Shown: positions 34,434-44,119 of the stretch, piece by piece
How positions within the stretch are numbered: position 1 is the stretch's first letter
Layout of the letters: each line of letters opens with the position of its first letter
Source: Pleurostoma richardsiae
Lineage: Eukaryota; Ascomycota; Sordariomycetes; Calosphaeriales; Pleurostomataceae
Reading direction: 5' to 3'
Length of the DNA stretch: 64,000 bases
Assembly (NCBI GenBank): GCA_030052745.1
Contig: JANBVO010000021.1
Location: forward strand, 1 to 64,000
The notes under the pieces: model-generated
Told to the model about the DNA's origin: nothing
Databases searched by the model: none
Seen by the model: the letters and a program-made list of their open reading frames with translations, nothing else
Position numbers and translations under genes: made by a program

Positions 34434-35459
34434 ATGGCCACCAGACCAGCGCTGTTCACCCGGGGGTTGTCCGGGCTGTCGCAGAGCACCGAGGCGGACT
34501 CGCCCAACGTGTCCTCGCCGGCCGACCAGCGAGACGATGCGAAGCGCAACTTCCTCAAGGCCATGAGGCCTCTGCCCACCCAGCATTACTGGAACGTGTA
34601 CTTTGACCGGTGAGCTTTCCAACTTGCCTCTCCCCCCTTCGACTCCGTAATAGCAAGCGCAACTACTGACGGCCCGACTGCAGCCAGGCCAAAGACACGA
34701 AGAAGCCCGACGACGGCAACTACCAGGCGCAGCTGGAGCAGCTGGGCTCGCAGATCGAGTCGGTGCAGGACTTCTGGCGGTACAACAACAACACGCCGGT
34801 CGACCAGATCAAGATGCGCGAGTCCATCTACCTCTTCAAGCAGGGCTTCAAGCCCATCTGGGAGGACCGCCGCAACATTAACGGCGGCAGCTGGACCTTC
34901 CGCGTGCCCAAGAGCGCCGGCCCGGACTTCTGGACCCGCGTGCAGCTGATGGCCATCGGCGAGCAGCTGCAGAGCGCGCTGGACGAAGGTGAGTCTGGGG
35001 GTTTAAGACGGGGGAAATCACATCTACGCCACAGCGGCCCGCTCCGCTAGGTTACCGCTGTGCTGGAATGTTCATGGTTGACAGAACCGCTGACCCGTGC
35101 CCTATTGTTCTTTATTAGGCGACCAGATCTGCGGCGTGGGCTTGTCTGTCCGCTTCAACTCGCACCTCATCTCTATCTGGCACCGGGAGGCCTCGAAGAA
35201 GAAGTCGGTCGACGGCATTCTCGCCTGCGTGCTGCAGGACTTGCCCCCGGAGCTGCGCCCCAAGCCCGACAACTACTTCTACAAGAAGCACTCGGACCAC
35301 GTCGGCTTCAAGGCGCCGCCGGAGCTGCAGGCTGTCCTGGACTCGCAGAAAGCCCGAGACGCTGCGGCCGCTGCTGCTGCGGTCGCGGCGACGGCGCCGA
35401 CAGTTACGACGACAGCGCCGCCTCCGGAGATCAAGGAGCCTACAGGAGATGCCGAGTGA
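34434..35459 (+). CDS. Class II eIF4E-like cap-binding protein (4EHP type)
   Basis: 273 aa in three exons (34434-34609, 34684-34988, 35119-35459). The eIF4E fold is clear: FWRYNNN, LFKQGFKPIWEDRRNINGG with the cap-stacking Trp, and ICGVGLSVRFNSHLISIWHR. At the two positions that are Trp in canonical eIF4E (human Trp43 and Trp56) this protein appears to have Tyr (HYWNVYF and GNYQAQL), the mark of class II factors such as 4EHP, which bind the cap weakly and usually repress translation. The alignment at the first position is approximate. An Ala-rich C-terminal tail (about 240-262) is unusual. It probably works beside, not instead of, a class I eIF4E elsewhere. Confidence 0.88.
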
Positions 35460-36086
35460 AGGTGCGGCTGTGGAGATGGCACGGAACGTTAGAACGGTAA
35501 AGAGACTCAGCAGTCAACCTGAGACTTGCAGGAGGACCGAACGACTCGCATTGACGAGAAAATATCGGTTATACGGAGCTTTATCGCTCGACAACTACGG
35601 TGGGATCTTGGATTGGCGGGATTTGCATCCCTTCGGCGTTTGCTCGACTGTTTGACAAACTTCATATCGCATCACATCCTATACCTTTTCAGATAGAAGC
35701 TTTGATCATATGAAGCAGAAGCACACTCTATTGTGTCGCAACCTCTGAATGCATAGAACTGTTCCAAACATGGGATGAAACCGTTTCGTCTGATGTTCAC
35801 GCTGGACTCGAGCCCTTTGGAGGGATAACGGACCCAAGCTTGCATGACTGATCATCAGCCACCCCAATCAAGCCACATTTGGGACCGATAACGTTAAGAA
35901 GAGGCCGTTGTTACCGTCAACTCGACCTGAGCCATCAACAACCGCAGCACAGATACAGAAATAACTCTGGTCACTACACTGAACTGGCGACCTTGTGAAC
36001 AAATTCTTGGATCTCATACCAAAAGAGCCGCACTCATATAGTTGAACAACTCCACTTCAACCCGGAGGTCGCAAGCGCCAGGAAAG
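35460..36086. other. Intergenic, no gene seen
   Basis: 627 bp between two plus-strand genes, including the promoter of the small gene that starts at 36087. No repeats or RNA gene seen. Confidence 0.5.
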
Positions 36087-36487
36087 ATGGTAAGGAAACA
36101 TTAAACCCCCAATGTTTCGGCCCCTAGTCTACAGAGGACAATCACCGCTGACCCTCCACCTCCCGCCCGCAGAACAAGGACGCGTGCTTCACTTACGTGC
36201 ACTTCCACCGGCAGCGCGACGGCGACCTGTTCGAGGACTTCTGCAAGGACAAGCTGCCCGATGATGAGGTGTATGTGCCGCCGCAGCACCAGCCCATCAA
36301 CCCGGAGGACGAGGACGACGTGGTGCCGGACCAGCACGCCGCCTTCGGCATCCAGAAGGCCACGCAGCACGTCCGCGAGCCCGCGTGGAAGGACCTCGGG
36401 CTGGCCGAGCTGATGCGCAAGGGCCCGCCGAGCAAGGCGAAGGGGGGCGCGAAGAAGGGGGTCTCTGCGGGGAAGCTGCCCAGGTGA
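36087..36487 (+). CDS. Small conserved-looking protein with intron after the ATG
   Basis: 105 aa, family not recognised. The start codon appears to be a three-base coding exon (36087-36089), followed at once by an 83-nt intron (GTAAGG to CAG, 36090-36172) and the main exon 36173-36487. The protein is hydrophilic: an aromatic N-terminus NKDACFTYVHFHRQRDGDLF, an acidic centre (DDEVYVPP, NPEDEDDVVPD) and a basic Lys/Gly/Ala tail. Strong third-position GC bias and splice sites support it as real. The nearest ATG inside the main exon lies far downstream, so the split start is needed. Confidence 0.65.
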
Positions 36488-36883
36488 GGGCGCGGGGAAG
36501 GGTTGATGTGAGGGCTGGCGATGGGTCTGCTTGTGATGGATTGGTCAGATTTCGGTGCTTCTGGGAGCTATGGGTGCATTGGGATGGCGTTAACAGGTTG
36601 CGCGAAGGCTGGCACTGGCCGAGGAGCATACACGCCCGGATGGCCTTGGACTTTTCACGAAGTCTACGAACGACCGCATGACAGGAATCAACGGGCATCG
36701 CCCGAAATAGAGAGAACAAAATATAATGTCGCTCCCGCGAACGTAAGGTAGTTGGCACTTCTAAATCGAACCTATACCCGCCAGTTGAAAAGCAGGAAAC
36801 CATGTCCCCAACGCCAGGCAATGCTTCGTAGACACAAGACACACCGGACCCAGCTTCCTTTCCCTTCTCGTTTGACATCCAGC
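36488..36883. other. Intergenic between convergent genes
   Basis: 396 bp between two 3' ends; nothing recognised. Confidence 0.5.
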
Positions 36884-37629
36884 TCAGCTCTTCCCGAGGT
36901 ATCCCTCCCTCTCGACGACCTCCGGCTGGAACTTGACGAGGAACACCGTCTTGCCAGGCCACATCTCGCCCTCGTCCTTGCCGCCGACGCTGTGGGCCGT
37001 GACCCGCGCCGGGAACGCCGCGCCGTCGCACACGCCCTCGACGATCCCGGCGACGTACGCGGCGCAGTTGAGCTGGGACATCTCGCGGGGCACGCTGATG
37101 TACTGGTTGACGAGGGGCTCGTTGTCGATGATCATGTACTCGTCGGGGGTATCCGGGTTGGAGCTCTTCTCGAGCCGGTCGGCCTGCCGCCCGAAGAGGT
37201 GCTGCCACACGTTGATCTTGATGAAGTGCAGCAGAGAGATGATGTTGAGGGGCCGCGCCTGCGTCCGCGGCGGCTCGCGGTAGAGGAGGAGGTCGAGGAG
37301 CTTCAGGCCGATGGGGTGGCCCTGGGTGTTGAGCCTGCGGGTCGGGGGAAAGCAGTTGCGTCAGCCAGGTGGATAATGGGGAGCAAGGGGGGGTGAGGGG
37401 AAGGAGGAGTTCTGCGCCTCTCTTACTTCTTTTCGAGGTCCTGGATGCTCGTAATCTGCCGTTGCGCGTAGGTCACCATCTCTGAGAAGAGGTAGGCGAA
37501 GCTTGCCTGACTGAGCTCCGAGGTGCGCGTGCGGTTCAGCGGTCGGTGGTAGATCGTCTTGCCGTTTGTGGGGTATCGCAGCCCGGGCTGCTCCTTGCCC
37601 GTCTGCTTACTCGACTGCATGTTTGCCAT
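36884..37629 (-). CDS. trs31: TRAPP complex subunit Trs31 (TRAPPC5)
   Basis: 217 aa in two exons (37629-37427, 37334-36884). It belongs to the Bet3 fold family: IYHRPLNRTRTSELSQASFA, LFSEMVTYAQRQ, FIKINVWQHLFGRQADRLEK, EYMIIDNEPLVNQYISVP, LNCAAYVAGIVEGVCDGAAF and PARVTAH are all diagnostic of Trs31. TRAPP is the exchange factor for Ypt1/Rab1 at the Golgi and on autophagosome precursors; Trs31 is one of the shared core subunits. The length matches the family. The intron falls inside the DLEKKLNTQGHPIG helix. Confidence 0.94.
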
Positions 37630-39119
37630 TCTTCAAAGGCCGTCTGTGTTGTGAGTGAATGACCGCACTACATTGTCGGCCTCAAAAGGCGTTTCGGGTT
37701 GATACTGTGAGCCTTATCGGTGGGCTATTGAGATTGTGGCTTAGCGTAGCGTTAAATTTCAAGGTATGTACTGTAACTTCGACGTCGGTAGCGCTACTGT
37801 TCGGCAACTAGGCGTTATTATTAGTGGGGGGAATTGAAGCTCTAAGTTTTCACTAGTATACTGTAAAGGCAGCATGTACCGCTGTCTCGGTTGCCTGGCC
37901 GCAATCCTTTCTAAAAGGTACCTTACCTGATTAATAGGTAGTTAAGGTATACTATAGTAGCCAGGTACGTGGGTGAAGCTCGCAAGAAACCCGGGCGTCT
38001 GCGACACTTGTTCTGCCAGTCGAGAGCAAGAGTCTTGTTTGCACGGAGTACTCATACCACATGTAATGATAGCAAAGGGGGTTCATAAGTCGAGAAAATA
38101 CATAGGGACGGCATGGACATACTCAAGCCAACAAGACGGAATCATCATAATGTGTCTCAGGTGGGAACTTTACGACAGCCATGGCAGACAACAGTCTCCT
38201 TCCTGACTTCGATGATAAATTGCGGGTTAAGATCCCTCACCTCGGCAACTTTCCCACAGCCCAGGTAGAGCAGCAGAGTCTTGACCTGTTCATCTCTATC
38301 GAGCGGGGGCCTCACTTCTATCGAACGCCGATGAAACTCTATCGAGCGTCTTGTCAAAGATCTACCAACCAGTTTCACCTCTAACCAGCAACCTATAAGA
38401 GATCTATCAATCAGATTGAAGACCAAGTCATCAGAGCCCACCGTTAAAGCTCTATCAATCAGACTAAAGGCCAAGTCACCAGGCCATACCGCCGAGGAAC
38501 AGAGGAATAGAACCATAGTTCAGATACGGAGGCGGCAGCGCTAAACCGAGACGACATAACAAACTGCTCCGAGAGCTCTCAAAGTCACGCCGTCTGCTAC
38601 CGTCAACGGGAAGAGGAGAGCAGTTGGCGAGCAAATCTTGTACTGCATCACAGCAATCAAAGCTAGGCTCGCTGTCAAGCGGAGGTCCCCTTTGGCGCAG
38701 CGGTTTTAGATGTAAATCGAGTGACGTTTCATATGCTAGTCCTTACCGATCATTTGTCTTTCCCACGTCTCAGGAGGATTCTACGTGGACTGAATTGGAT
38801 TCTCTGGTCATGACTGCTTTCCGTCTTTCTCCGCCATAGCGGGATGCTCCCATTATTGTGACTTGTCTGCCGCCAACTGCGCTTCAGTCATCTCTCTGCT
38901 CTGTCTTACTTGGATGCTCAGTCCTAGGTTAAACCTCCGACGCGGGCTAGTTAATTCTGTCGTGACACGCCGGACGGTGAGGAATACTTCCGGCGGCGGC
39001 AAAAGCATTAATCCACAACAGTCAATGCCCGAGACATCTACAAGAGCTGAGGTGTTTACACCCATTGCCTGCGGCAGCAACTACCTATCTTTATATAACA
39101 GGTAATTTGACTCTTTCTT
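37630..39119. other. Gene-poor stretch with degenerate repeats
   Basis: 1.49 kb with no recognised gene: the promoter side of trs31 on the left, the 3' flank of the carboxylesterase on the right. A minus-strand open frame (38516-38157) comes from the repeats listed separately and has no known domain. Confidence 0.5.
38277..38493. repeat. Degenerate repeats with a CTATC core
   Basis: Two clear copies of about 48 bp lie in tandem (about 38398-38445 and 38446-38493), each beginning with CTATCAATCAGA and continuing with an AAG-CCAAGTCA-CAG block. To the left, the shorter core CTATCGA(A/G)CG recurs three times at 20-30 bp spacing. Divergence between units suggests an old local duplication. No terminal repeats mark it as a transposon. 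Confidence 0.6.
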
Positions 39120-41010
39120 TCAACGAAACTCGAATGGAACAATATCCCGGAGATCTCGGATAAACGGGTACTTGGGGAAATATGGCTTGTAGACCTGAGA
39201 TTGACTTAGCCCGACACTTTGTATTTGAATATAGAACCACTGAGTTTGACTTACCGCCTTGCAGCGACTGTTGTAATCTCCAGTTACACCCATGGAAATC
39301 GACAGCTCATCGTCAGGCACACCAACTAGGGCGAGAGGCCCTGACAGAGGCGACGCTTTTTCCCACCCGGGGCCGGCGGCCGGGTTCTTGATCCATGCGA
39401 TGAGCCAGTCATTCAAATGATTTGCTAATACTTGGGCCGACTCTGGAACATTTTCGTACTGATCGAAACATTCATTCCCACCCAAAAAGAAGGGGATTTC
39501 TGTACCGTGCGTAGGGGTATGCGTCGGAAGATCACCAAGATTATACGGGGCAAAGTACCGGTACGCCCAGGTGTCTTGCTTCGCACTGCGCAGGTCAAGG
39601 AAGTAGTCGGTGGGACAATAGAAGCGGGCATCGCCATATGAAGCGCCACTCCTGTCAGACTCTGTGGCGTAGTCGGCAGGATTATAGGCGGCGATGAGGA
39701 CATCATCTGGGATGTGACCAAGATCGGCATTGAAGTGATTAATCCAGTCTGAAAAGTTAGTATTCTCTGAAGCATAGACTATACTTCCAAAAAGAGCGCC
39801 TTCATCATCTGTAATTCCGACTAGTAACGGAACATGCGACGCATACTTGCCAGCATGAAATCGGGAAACATAGTCGGAGTGGCGTGTAATGTTGTCGATA
39901 GTCGGAGTGAAGAAGACATTTGCAGTTGAGTTGAAGAAGGCCGTCTGGATATCGAATATTGACACCTTCCGGAGGCAGTCTAGCTGACCCTTCCCGGTAG
40001 GGCAGCCGACTTGTGCAGACACAACATCAAGCCCTTCGTTCAGCGGCGCATAGGTCGGCCCTGAGATGGCGTTGGCGGCCATTTGGAAAGCACCCTTCAG
40101 CCATGTATCGGGATGGTTCCATAGGTAGTGATCAACCTGCACCGATCCGGAGGACTGGCCTCCGAAAACGATATGATCTGGGTTGCCACCAAAGGCTGGA
40201 CACCGCCTGGGTAAGTAACTGCAGCATGGATAAGGGAAACGTGTTCTCTCACCATGAATATTATCGTGAATCCATTCCATCGCCTTATCAACATCGCTAA
40301 TCTCGAAGTTTTGAGACGCATCTGGGTGAGCGGCTTTGAGTTCAGCCGAGTTCGGGGCACCCCAGATGCTTTCCCGGGTATTGAAGCTCACAAAGACAAC
40401 ACCCTTCCGCGCGAAGTTGTTGCCTTGATACAGAGGATTACTACTCGAGCCAGTGACCATAGCACCTCCGTACATGTACACAAACACCTTTCAGCTTTGG
40501 GTTAGGATGATGACAGCCATCAAGATTCAATAAATTTTTTGTAAGCACTTACAGGCAAGTTTTTGCCTCCACGCGGAGCCCAGACGTTCAGGTTCAGACA
40601 ATCCTCATCTTGACGGCTGTAGTACTGGCTCGTTATGGCTTGGGGACAGGTTGGTCCGAAGGACGTGGCATTGACAATAGTTCCTGGAAGCAACTTTGGA
40701 ACATCTTGAGCCTCCCGCCACCTAGTCAGAGGAAACGTTAGCTTTTGCTGTCGCGTCGAGTGAAGAAAATGTGAAGGGGTAGCAAGGCTAAAGTAGACGT
40801 AGCTTACCGGTTCTTGCCACCGGTGGTTGCGGCGAAGGGAATACCAAGGAAGACCGAATTGCCGTTGGAGTCAGCGAACCCTCTGTACATTCCCTGAGGA
40901 ATCTTGACAGTAGTCGAGCTGGTGCGGCACGTTGATACTATTACTGCTGGGAAGACTGCTATAACCAAGCCGAGGCAAAGAATCGCCTTAAACACGCAAA
41001 CAGGTCCCAT
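39120..41010 (-). CDS. Secreted type-B carboxylesterase/lipase
   Basis: Alpha/beta-hydrolase of about 540 aa in five exons (41010-40808, 40721-40553, 40487-40253, 40195-39255, 39194-39120). I start it at 41010 so that VCVFKAILCLGLVIAVFPAV forms a signal peptide or anchor; an in-frame ATG at 41091 is possible. Landmarks: FLGIPFA, EDCLNLNVWAPRG, VFVYMYGGAM (oxyanion hole), the nucleophile elbow FGGQSSGSVQV, the acid residue in DDEGALFG and the catalytic His in THGTEIPFF. The third intron is 57 nt and stop-free, so retention would add 19 residues in the AFGGNPDHI region. The substrate is unknown; such fungal enzymes cleave lipids or plant esters outside the cell. Confidence 0.87.
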
Positions 41011-41091
41011 TGCACAGATTCCTTGACCCTGTTGATAGCGACGGGTCTGGTGATGCACGGACATGAACGCTGCTGGCCGCTGCAACAACAT

Positions 41092-42215
41092 CCATTAAGC
41101 AAGTCAACATTTAGTTTTGGCATATTTCAGACTCAGCACTGGGAGATATTACATTCCCATCGGCTGCGGGATATCATTTCTGGACCTGTTCGGGCCGGGG
41201 TTGACTGTTATCTGACAAGCTACTAGATCGCGTTAATAGGGAGGGTTGCCATGATATTATCGATATGGACAGCGGTCGGCGAGAGCAGCAGCATACTAGC
41301 GATACCTACGACAATTTGGGTGCGATTTCATAGCTAGAGCAGTGGATCCGACCTACACGGTACGGTAGCACGTCGCTCGAAGGATTATCGCTGTGTTATA
41401 GCTGATGCATTAGCACCGTTAGCGCTGAGGCTTATCTGATAGGGGATTCTTTCTTGACGGGGTCTATGCCGAGAATTCGAGCCGGCCGTCGATATTGGGA
41501 GGTGCGCGGCCCGAGTGAATGCGCAGGGGGCAGCAAAGAGAGTCCGAATCTTGATGGACGTGGTCTGCGCAGAATCCGTCTGGTGGTCTGCCACCAGACG
41601 GAATCTGCGCAAACAGCTCGCTTCGCCAGCCAACCAGGCGGCCGGGCGGGCAGCGCCCCGCCTGGGTGAGCTAGATACCCAATACCATAGCAATACGTCT
41701 ACCGTTACATACGCTAAGGGAGAGTGCCCTAATTGGTCAGAACCTCGAACTTGAGTACTCCGTATTAGCATTCTGCGCAGATTCCACGTAGTACGGCGCC
41801 TGGTTGGCCGGCGAAGCGAGCTGTTTGCGCAGATTCCGTCTGGTGGTCTGCCACCAGACGGATTCTGCGCAGACCACGTCCATCAAGATTCGGACTCTCT
41901 GGCTGGTGGGCAAAGTATATCAGATACATGCAGCTCGTCGAGCTTTCCACCGTTTGGGGTCTTCATGCCTTGAGGGACGAAGATGCTGGTTCACATGCCA
42001 GTTCTATTTCTATAGTCTTATCTGAAAGGATTAATACAGTTTATCTACGCTCAAACATACTCTACTTCAAAGGGAGGAAAGAAAGTTGGTTCCCCTTATT
42101 CTGGACCGGTACTGCCCACCTATCCCGACACTGCTTGAACTATGAATCCTGCAAGTAGAAGCTATACAGCTGCCGAGGCCCCCTACTCTTCTCCGCTCGA
42201 GGCGCTCTCGGTCGC
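41092..42215. other. Intergenic region holding a foldback repeat
   Basis: 1.12 kb upstream of the carboxylesterase and downstream of the lipid-transfer gene, both on minus. Apart from the inverted repeat at 41537-41900, nothing coding was recognised. Confidence 0.5.
41537..41900. repeat. Foldback element: 104-bp arms around a 156-bp spacer
   Basis: Bases 41537-41640 and 41797-41900 are inverted copies, differing at about one position plus a small central inversion. Each arm is itself a hairpin: a stem with TCCGTCTGGTGG paired to CCACCAGACGGA around a 4-base loop, extended by TGCGCAGA-type ends. A further fragment of the motif (TTCTGCGCAGATTCC) lies at 41771-41785 in the spacer. There is no transposase frame and I see no target-site duplication. 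This could be a MITE-like foldback transposon or a hairpin produced by local duplication. Confidence 0.85.
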
Positions 42216-43407
42216 CTATGCAGTCCCAGCAACTGCCTCTGAGGCTTTCGTCTCTTCCATGTTGGATGCTTCCGCATTTGATTCCTGGGCCTTCGCTTCA
42301 CTGGACTCAGTCAGCTTGCCGTCACGAACCTGCAGCTGTTCCAGCTTTTCCTCCACACTGGCAGTGGCTCCTCCGGCACCGACCGCATCGCGGCCAGTCA
42401 GGTAGTCCTCGAGCTCTCCGACCAGCTTCCCGCCGGCTTCCCACCGCTCCTTGCGCTCCTCCCTCCTCTCCTCGCAGAGCTTGATGAGTGCGGGCCAGTA
42501 TACCGAGTGGTCATACTCAAACTCCAGCTTGCCGCTGAATTCGGTCCACAGCTGTTCTGGTGGGACATACTGGTTCATATCCTCGTTGAACTTGAGCTTC
42601 TCTCGCGTCAGAGGGTCGATGAAGGGAGTGATAAACTTGAAGAAACCCCAGACCACCCAAGGTACTTTGTCGATATCAGCATACAGCACCACAGCCGATC
42701 GTATGTTCCTTGGGCAAGTACTTACCATTTATGATGAGTGCACGCCCGAGCCTCTCGGGGTAATGCGTCTGCAGGATATGCAGCACTTCTCGTCCCTGAC
42801 CGATGCCCGGCGCGGTGTTGGAGCGGCTCTTGCTCTGCTTGAAGTTGATGAGCAAGGCGAGAGTCTCCTGCCCAGCCGGCATGAGGTCGAGGACACGCTC
42901 GACCATGAAGACCAGGTGCTGCACCTGCCTAGGCGACGGCTCAGTGTTCTGGCGGCCCGGGTTGAGGTAGTGGCACACGCGGCCCTGCTTGTCGTAGCCA
43001 AGGATGACCTGCTTCCCCGTCTCCTGCTCCGGCGAGATGTGCTCCGCCGTCAACTCCTCCACGCCGTATTCTCTCCGCCATGTCAGCGTCTCCAGCAGGC
43101 GCTTCTCGGCCTCCTTCTGATGCCACTTGGTGGCACGCAGGTACCGCAGCAGGCACTCCCGGGTGAGCCACATCCGCTCACTGTCCGTGACGGGCCCTGC
43201 CTTGCCTTTGTGTGAGGGTATCTCCTTCCATGCCTTGACCTGCTCGAGCAGCCAGTCGTACTTGGCCTGATGGTCGGGGGTAAGCGGAGCTCTGAGCGGA
43301 GGATGGCAGCCGTCGGCCGGAGACGGGATCGGTGTCCGTAGCGGCCCGGGCGTCTTCTCCTGGACTGCTAACTCCCCAGCAGGCGGTGCTGATGCTGTAG
43401 TCGCCAT
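42216..43407 (-). CDS. Sec14/CRAL-TRIO lipid transfer protein, Pdr16-like
   Basis: 376 aa in two exons (43407-42726, 42664-42216). It has a CRAL-TRIO N-terminal helical part (LTRECLLRYLRATKWHQKEA) and the Sec14 lipid pocket: TGKQVILGYDKQGR, RQNTEPSPRQVQHLVFMVER, HYPERLGRALIINVPW, TPFIDPLTREKLKF. The sequence follows yeast Pdr16/Sfh3 (phosphatidylinositol transfer, sterol and azole tolerance, lipid droplets) more closely than Sec14 itself. The C-terminal 60 residues are low-complexity Glu/Ala/Ser. The role in phospholipid exchange at cell periphery or lipid droplets is inferred from the family. Confidence 0.9.
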
Positions 43408-44119
43408 CGCGCTCGGGTGCCGTTTGGTGCCGTTCGAATGTTGTCGAGTAGTAGCTTTTTGCGAAGATTATAGGACGTTCCGAAGCCCAATTGGCGGGTT
43501 TGGAGTCTAGACAGCAGAGCAAAATGAGAAGAAAGATGTTGCTTCTAGCCTCTCTTTCACCGCCGAGCGTCAGGGACAAGGGTCAGCCGCAGCTACAGAT
43601 CAGATTGCAGATTGCAGATGCAGATGCCGATGCAGACGAGCGTCGCCTGGCACGAGAGATGGCGATGCGATAGAAGCCGCACAGCCAAAAAAGGCAGTCA
43701 AGGTAAGGAGGTTGGCTTGCACAGAAGACGATGATACAGAGTTAGAATTGCAAGATAATCTTTTCCTATTTGGATGTCTTTGTGCCCCTAAAATCCGTCA
43801 GGATACGGAAATCACTGAGGATCCGGAAGCCCGCCGAGCCCGCCCGGCTTGCCACGATTGGTGACGTCCCTGCAGCTAAAGTTACCTGGGTGATCCTCAC
43901 GCAGAGCCTCCCCACCTGCACTGATAATCGATAAGAGCAGGCCTAGCGCGTGGGAAAACCAATTAACACGCATTGGCCAAGCAGAACGCGTCCCGTCGCG
44001 TCTCCGGAGAACATATTCAGGCGTCATCTTCTACGTCTTGCCCCGGCAAGGAGAAAGACAATTCCGCGCCAAATAGAACGGCTTTTGCACTCCTACGGCT
44101 GCACTCGATCTTCTCCACC
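43408..44119. promoter_or_regulatory. Divergent upstream region, Pdr16-like / pol12
   Basis: 712 bp between divergent start codons. A short run of GCAGAT-like units (GATTGCAGATTGCAGATGCAGATGCCGATGCAGA, about 43603-43637) stands out. No gene seen. Confidence 0.5.

Noticed and set aside
38694-38704. tRNA A-box-like TGGCGCAGCGG
   Set aside because: No B-box (GGTTCGANNCC) follows at tRNA distance and no cloverleaf can be drawn.
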